Shown here piece by piece: positions 59,575 to 64,000 of a stretch of 64,000 nucleotides of DNA. Made by a program: the position numbers and the translations under genes. Each line of letters starts with the position of its first letter. The stretch's first letter is position 1. The notes beneath the pieces were generated by a model, which saw nothing but the letters and a program-made list of their open reading frames with translations, did not search any database and had not been told where the DNA came from. Origin of the DNA: an uncultured Microbacterium sp. (GTDB taxonomy: Bacteria > Actinomycetota > Actinomycetes > Actinomycetales > Microbacteriaceae); NCBI RefSeq assembly GCF_947488465.1, contig NZ_CANKZA010000003.1, positions 186,001 to 250,000 of the forward strand. The letters are read 5' to 3'.

Positions 59575-60573
59575 CTACACCGTCGGCCGGATGGACCCGA
59601 CGACCTGCCCGCCGCCCAAGACGGTCAGCGGAAGCTCTGCCATGGTGGTGGCGACCTCGGCGGCCGGCACGGCGCCGACCCGTGCGAGGAGCGCGAGGGC
59701 GATCGCCGCCTTCGCCCGGTCACCGCCGTCGAGGACCTTGAGGGCCACGGTCGTGCCGTTCGGTGCGACCACGACCTGCACGCCTTCGGCGCCCCCCTTG
59801 GCGAATACGCCGAGCCGCTCGATCATGACGGTGTCCTGCCCACCGGGCCCGTCGATCGCCCAGGGGCTGTCGCGGACGGCGCGCACGAGGGTGCCGGCCG
59901 TGCGGTGGAGAGCGAACGGCGAACGCTCCGATGACGTGCCGATGCGATGGATCGCGCGTCCGAGTGCCGACAGGCTCATCGCGTGCACCGGAGCGCCGCA
60001 CCCGTCGATCGCCGTGGTGGTGATCCGCGAACCGGTGAGGCGCTCGATCACGTCGCGGATGTGGAGCTGCAGCGGATGCGCGGGATCGAGGTACGTCGCG
60101 GTGTCCCACCCGTTGACGACACACGTCAAGAGCATCGCGGCATGCTTTCCCGAGCAGTTCATGCGGATGCGGGAGGGCTGGCCGAGCTCGCGCACGAGTT
60201 CGTCGCGCGTCGCGCGGTGGGTGGGCCACGCCGGAGGGCACTGGAGATCATCCTCGCCGAGGCCTCCGGTCGCAAGGATGCTGCGGACGACGTCCACGTG
60301 CCGGTCGGTTCCCGAGTGGCTTGCGGTCGACAGGGCGAGGCGTTCGTCGTCGAGGCCCGCTCCCGCGGAGGCGCACGCCAGCGCCTGCAGCGGCTTGAGG
60401 CTCGAGCGGGGCAACACCGGAGTCTCGACGTCGCCGAGTGTAAGGACGGGCACACCGTCCGGGCCGAAGACGATTGCGGCGCCCGCGTGGCGCGATTCGA
60501 CGAAGCCGTTGCGTTCGACCACGGCAAGCTCCACCGACGACGCCACACTCACGGTTCCGCTTACGACTGCCAC
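59575..60573 (-). CDS. Asparaginase (AnsA/RhiA-type, asparaginase II family)
   Basis: The 332-residue protein belongs to the asparaginase II family (rhizobial type), which is unrelated to the E. coli enzyme. Hallmarks are RSSLKPLQALACASAGAG, STASHSGTDRHV, NCSGKHAAMLLTC and DGCGAPVHAMSL. It would deamidate L-asparagine. The GTG is preceded by TAGGCT and 6 nt, suggesting a leaderless transcript. It lies 46 bp before ald. Confidence 0.88.
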   Translation of the reverse strand: MAVVSGTVSVASSVELAVVERNGFVESRHAGAAIVFGPDGVPVLTLGDVETPVLPRSSLKPLQALACASAGAGLDDERLALSTASHSGTDRHVDVVRSILATGGLGEDDLQCPPAWPTHRATRDELVRELGQPSRIRMNCSGKHAAMLLTCVVNGWDTATYLDPAHPLQLHIRDVIERLTGSRITTTAIDGCGAPVHAMSLSALGRAIHRIGTSSERSPFALHRTAGTLVRAVRDSPWAIDGPGGQDTVMIERLGVFAKGGAEGVQVVVAPNGTTVALKVLDGGDRAKAAIALALLARVGAVPAAEVATTMAELPLTVLGGGQVVGSIRPTV

Positions 60574-60642
60574 CGCGCCAGCCTACCGCCCGGCTTCGGC
60601 CCGGCCGAAGAGAGACGGTGCGCGGCGTGGCAGACTGGCCGC

Positions 60643-61131
60643 ATGATCGGGCAGCACAGCTATCGCCTCCGCAGCCGCTGGGACGGCAACCGCGGCACAG
60701 GGACGAGCGGATATCGGGACTACGATCGCTCGGTGACTGTCGAGATCGAAGGAAAGACCCCCCTCGCCGCGTCGGCCGATCGGCCGTTTCGGGGCGATGC
60801 CGCCAAGTGGAATCCCGAGGACCTACTCCTGGCGGCCCTCAGCGAGTGCCATCTGCTGTCTTATCTCTATGCCTGTGTGCAGGCCGGCGTCGTCGTCGTG
60901 TCCTACGAGGATGCCGCGACCGGAACCATGGTCGAAGACGGGCGAGGTGGGGGCGCGTTCACCGATGTGCTGTTGCAGCCCACGGTCGTGGTGGCCGAGG
61001 TATCCATGATCGACGCGGCGCACGCGGCGCACGCACAGGCGCACGCGCAGTGCTTCATCGCCAACAGTGTGAACTTCCCCGTGCGGCACGAGGCGACCAT
61101 CACCGCCGCTCGTGCGGAAGCACCTGCTTGA
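60643..61131 (+). CDS. OsmC-family protein
   Basis: The 162-residue protein has the OsmC fold: N-terminal strands with TGTSGYRDYDRSVTVEIEGK, the Cys-bearing helix in DLLLAALSECHLLSYLYACV, and a C-terminal HAQCFIANSVNFPV with the second Cys. Family members reduce organic peroxides, although this YhfA/SACOL-like branch is less studied. CAGACT lies 6 nt before the ATG. Its 3' end overlaps the convergent plsC gene by 32 bp. Confidence 0.88.
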   Translation: MIGQHSYRLRSRWDGNRGTGTSGYRDYDRSVTVEIEGKTPLAASADRPFRGDAAKWNPEDLLLAALSECHLLSYLYACVQAGVVVVSYEDAATGTMVEDGRGGGAFTDVLLQPTVVVAEVSMIDAAHAAHAQAHAQCFIANSVNFPVRHEATITAARAEAPA

Positions 61132-61879
61132 GTCGCTCGACCGGAGTGGCTGCGGGGGCCTCGTTGTACGCGCCCGCGAGCTCTTGCCCCGAGAGGGCGT
61201 GGATCGCCGACATGATCTCGTCGGTGGCCATCCGCCGCGCGCGCCCGGACGTCGCCGGCCCGTGTCCGGAGAGATCGATGGGCTCGCCGTAGCGCACCGT
61301 GACGCGGGGGGACATCCGGGGCCACTTCGCCCCGACGGGCATCGCCTCGTTCGTCCCGACGAGGCCCACCGGCACGACCTGCGCGCCCGTTTCCAGGGCG
61401 AGGAAGGCGACCCCGGTGCGTCCCTTGTAGAGGCGCCCGTCGAGCGACCGCGTGCCTTCGGGGTACAGGGCGATCGCACGTCCCGACGAGAGGATGCGGC
61501 GCTGCTGGTCGAGGGCTTCGAGCGCTGCCTGACCTGCACCGCGCTCGACGGGCGTCGCCCCGATCGCGGTGAAGAAATTGCGGCTGAACCATCCGGACAG
61601 GCCGGATCCTTCGAAGTACGACGACTTCGCCAAGAAGTACACCGGACGGGGCGCGAACGCGGGGATGAGGAAGGAATCGATGAACGACAGATGATTGCTC
61701 GCGAGGATCACCGGTCCCGTACGAGGGACGTTGCGCCGACCCTCGATGTGGGGGCGGTAGATGAGACGGGCCAGCGGGGCGAGGAGCCAACGGATGACGT
61801 AGTAGGTCGCTCCGACACCGGACACGCGCTCGGGAGCGGGCGCGGCCTCGTCGGGCGGAGTCTCCTGCGCTTCGGTCAC
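61100..61879 (-). CDS. plsC: 1-acyl-sn-glycerol-3-phosphate acyltransferase
   Basis: The 259-residue enzyme has the HX4D motif in ASNHLSFIDSF, the glycerol-phosphate-binding FPEGTRS-like YPEGTRSLDGRLYKGRTG, and VVPVGLVGT. It makes phosphatidic acid at the membrane. GTG 61879 is preferred over 61882, because TAGCCT then lies 6 nt before the start. The 3' end overlaps the OsmC gene on the opposite strand. Confidence 0.93.
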   Translation of the reverse strand: MTEAQETPPDEAAPAPERVSGVGATYYVIRWLLAPLARLIYRPHIEGRRNVPRTGPVILASNHLSFIDSFLIPAFAPRPVYFLAKSSYFEGSGLSGWFSRNFFTAIGATPVERGAGQAALEALDQQRRILSSGRAIALYPEGTRSLDGRLYKGRTGVAFLALETGAQVVPVGLVGTNEAMPVGAKWPRMSPRVTVRYGEPIDLSGHGPATSGRARRMATDEIMSAIHALSGQELAGAYNEAPAATPVERLKQVLPHERR

Positions 61880-61959
61880 CACAAGAGGCTACTCCCGATT
61901 CATGCCGCCGCCGGCATGACGGCCTCACAGCCCGGACAGAAGAAACTGAGAGAGGATGA

Positions 61960-62967
61960 GTGAGCACCCCCGTTACTCCACCCGAGAGGTTTCTCGTGCG
62001 TCTGCGCCCGTTCGCCGCCCTGTCCGTCGCCGCTGTCGCGGTCGTCCTGCTCGCCGGTTGCGCCGGAGACGGGGGAGACTCGGCCTCGCCGAGTGCCTCC
62101 GGAGGCGTCACCGGTGATCTGTGTGCTGCAGCGGCACCGAGCGGCGACATCTCCGATGCGATCTCTGCCTCCGGTGAGGTCGGGTCGGTCCCGACGCTGG
62201 AGTTCGCGAAGCCGATCGACATCGACGGTCTGACGATTCAGCGCACGGTCATGGTCGAAGGTGACGGCGAGCCGCTCGCGGCGGGGAACTTCGTGGACTA
62301 CGCCGCGACGATCGTGGATGGGGCGACCGGCGAGGTGCTGTCGGAAAGTGGCTACACGGCGGGCGAAGTGCTTCCGGAGCAGATCTCGCCGGAAAGCGGC
62401 GGGCAGATCTTCGGATGCGCGACGGTGGGCTCTCGCTTGGCGCTCGCCGCCGCCACCTCGGACGAGGCGAACCCGTCGCTCGTCTACATCATCGACATCC
62501 TCGGCGTCACACCCACGACTGCCTGGGGCACCGAGCAGGAGCCTGTTGCGGGCTTGCCGACCGTCACTCTCGACGAGTCGGGCGCGCCGACGATCACCAT
62601 CCCCGACGCTGATCCACTCGCCGAGACGACCGTGGTGGCGCTGAAGACGGGTGACGGGGCCACCGTCGAACCGGGTGACCAGGTCTTGCTGCAGTACCGC
62701 GGTGTGCGGTGGTCCAACGGCGAAGAATTCGACTCGACGTGGTCCAAGGGCGGCGTGCCGATCCCGCTCGCGACGACCGGTGTCGTCTCCGGCTTCCGCC
62801 AGGCGCTGGAGGGCCAGACCGTGGGGTCGCAAGTGCTCGTCAGCATGACACCGGCCGACGGCTACGGAGACGGCGAGATCAACACCACGGATCTGAAGGG
62901 CGACACCCTCGTTTTCGTGATCGACATCCTGGGTACGGCGACACCCGCTGCTGCCACCGCTCCGTAA
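61960..62967 (+). CDS. FKBP-type peptidyl-prolyl isomerase lipoprotein
   Basis: The 335-residue protein has a lipoprotein signal (AVAVVLLAGC lipobox). The C-terminal FKBP domain includes VEPGDQVLLQYRGVRWSNGE, EFDSTWSKGGVPIPLAT, GFRQALEGQTVGSQVLVSM and PADGYGDG. The first half (about 70 to 185) looks like a second, degenerate FKBP-like domain. It should assist folding of exported proteins. AGAGAGGA precedes the GTG. Confidence 0.9.
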   Translation: MSTPVTPPERFLVRLRPFAALSVAAVAVVLLAGCAGDGGDSASPSASGGVTGDLCAAAAPSGDISDAISASGEVGSVPTLEFAKPIDIDGLTIQRTVMVEGDGEPLAAGNFVDYAATIVDGATGEVLSESGYTAGEVLPEQISPESGGQIFGCATVGSRLALAAATSDEANPSLVYIIDILGVTPTTAWGTEQEPVAGLPTVTLDESGAPTITIPDADPLAETTVVALKTGDGATVEPGDQVLLQYRGVRWSNGEEFDSTWSKGGVPIPLATTGVVSGFRQALEGQTVGSQVLVSMTPADGYGDGEINTTDLKGDTLVFVIDILGTATPAAATAP

Positions 62968-62990
62968 GAGCCGCTGGGTAGGCTGACGGC

Positions 62991-64000
62991 ATGCGCCGCA
63001 TCCTGATCCTCGGTTCCACCGGCTCGATCGGCACGCAGGCCCTCGACGTCATCCGCTCGCGGCGCGCGCGATTCGAGGTCGTCGGTCTCGCAGTCGGTCG
63101 TGATACCGACACCATGGCGGCGCAGGCCGTCGAGTTCGGCGTCGCGCACACGGCGGTCGGCGCCGACGAAGCCGAGCAGCTTGTGCGTGATGTGGATGCC
63201 GACGTCGTCCTCAACGGCATCACCGGCTCCGTCGGCCTCGGGCCGACGCTGGCGGCGCTCGAGACGGGACGCACGCTCGCCCTGGCGAACAAGGAGTCCC
63301 TCATCGTCGGAGGCGATCTGGTCACCCGGCTCGCCGCACCGGGACAGATCGTGCCCGTCGACTCCGAGCACTCGGCGATCGCGCAGGCGCTGCGCGCCGG
63401 CGACACCGGGGAAGTGCGCCGGCTCGTCCTGACGGCATCCGGCGGTCCGTTCCGAGGGCGCACGCGAGACGAGCTGTCGTCCGTGACGCCCGCGGAAGCG
63501 CTCGCGCACCCGACGTGGGACATGGGGCGAATGGTCACGACGAACTCTGCGACGCTCGTCAACAAGGGCCTCGAAGTGATCGAGGCCCACCTGCTCTTCG
63601 GTGTCGACTACGACGCCATCGACGTTGTCGTGCACCCGCAGTCGATCGTCCACTCGATGGTCGAGTTCGTCGATGGTTCCACGATCGCCCAGGCGTCGCC
63701 CCCCGACATGCGGTTGCCGATCTCGCTCGGTCTGGACTGGCCGCACCGGGTCTCCGGCGTCGGCGTGCCGCTCGATTGGACGCGCGCACAGGCGTGGGCC
63801 TTCGAGCCGCTCGATGAGACGGCCTTCCCGGCGGTCGCCTTGGCCAAGCAGGTCGGCCGCGCCGGCAGTACCTACCCTGCCGTCTTCAACGCCGCGAACG
63901 AGCAAGCGGTCGATGCCTTCCACGAGGGACGATTGAGCTTCACCGGCATCGTCGACACGGTCTCCGCGACCGTGGACGCCCACGACGCGCCCGCGGTGCT
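62991..64000 (+). CDS. dxr: 1-deoxy-D-xylulose-5-phosphate reductoisomerase, 3' end beyond the window
   Basis: At least 336 codons are present. NADPH-binding [14 protein letters not shown] opens the protein. [30 protein letters not shown] and the metal-binding [13 protein letters not shown] are intact. It makes methylerythritol phosphate in the isoprenoid MEP pathway. TAGGCT is followed by 6 nt and the ATG, so the transcript is probably leaderless. The C-terminus lies beyond the right edge. Confidence 0.96.
   Translation, partial: MRRILILGSTGSIGTQALDVIRSRRARFEVVGLAVGRDTDTMAAQAVEFGVAHTAVGADEAEQLVRDVDADVVLNGITGSVGLGPTLAALETGRTLALANKESLIVGGDLVTRLAAPGQIVPVDSEHSAIAQALRAGDTGEVRRLVLTASGGPFRGRTRDELSSVTPAEALAHPTWDMGRMVTTNSATLVNKGLEVIEAHLLFGVDYDAIDVVVHPQSIVHSMVEFVDGSTIAQASPPDMRLPISLGLDWPHRVSGVGVPLDWTRAQAWAFEPLDETAFPAVALAKQVGRAGSTYPAVFNAANEQAVDAFHEGRLSFTGIVDTVSATVDAHDAPAV

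Overview
The window is high-GC DNA from an actinobacterium, most likely a Microbacterium-like member of the Microbacteriaceae. The evidence is the strong G/C third-position bias, the frequent GGATGCCG/GCATCC words, the argS-lysA-hom-thrC-thrB-rho-prfA-prmC-atp gene order, a long Ala/Pro-rich actinobacterial Rho, and a sigK/rskA/dipZ/fasciclin locus. The genus is an inference from gene content; no rRNA is present.

Region 1 (1 to about 9.7 kb) is an accessory island ending at a tRNA-Lys(TTT) gene. Next to the tRNA lies an integrase that has lost its central catalytic segment. Leftwards follow a small HTH protein, a HigBA toxin-antitoxin pair, a run of small membrane proteins with a P-loop kinase-like protein, a TIR-domain protein, a CBS-HEPN protein (both defence-type effectors), a small HTH protein, and a serine beta-lactamase-family gene cut by the window edge. 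Three copies of one palindrome (GTCAA-N6-TTGAC) lie at the promoters of the HTH and beta-lactamase genes and suggest a small regulatory circuit.

Region 2 (9.8 to 14.5 kb) is a compact SigK regulon: a fasciclin lipoprotein, divergent dipZ, sigK and its anti-sigma factor, with a CCATCC-N15-CCGAAG promoter in front of the fasciclin gene. Region 3 (14.5 to 25.8 kb) holds pabC, a pstSCAB phosphate transporter with a PHO box, and, divergent from pstS, a three-gene operon: a Lys/Ala-rich SAP/Rho-N-like protein, a 1311-residue Pls-type (poly-amino-acid) synthetase, and an M1 metallopeptidase. This operon is the most attractive candidate system in the window.

Region 4 (25.9 to 43.8 kb) is housekeeping: cupin, tRNA-Arg(CCG), SGNH hydrolase, transglutaminase-like protein, argS, lysA-hom-thrC-thrB (aspartate family), rho, prfA, then an inverted cysK-cysK-cysE cluster, prmC and a threonylcarbamoyl-AMP synthase. 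Region 5 (43.8 to 52.5 kb) is wecA-like plus the complete F1Fo ATP synthase operon. Region 6 (52.5 to 64 kb) carries yaaA, two small membrane proteins, a PP2C phosphatase, an FtsK/SpoIIIE-type ATPase, ald, an asparaginase, an OsmC-like protein, plsC, an FKBP lipoprotein and the start of dxr.

A recurring signal is a TANNNT hexamer 6 to 10 nt before the start codon of many genes, which suggests widespread leaderless or near-leaderless transcription.
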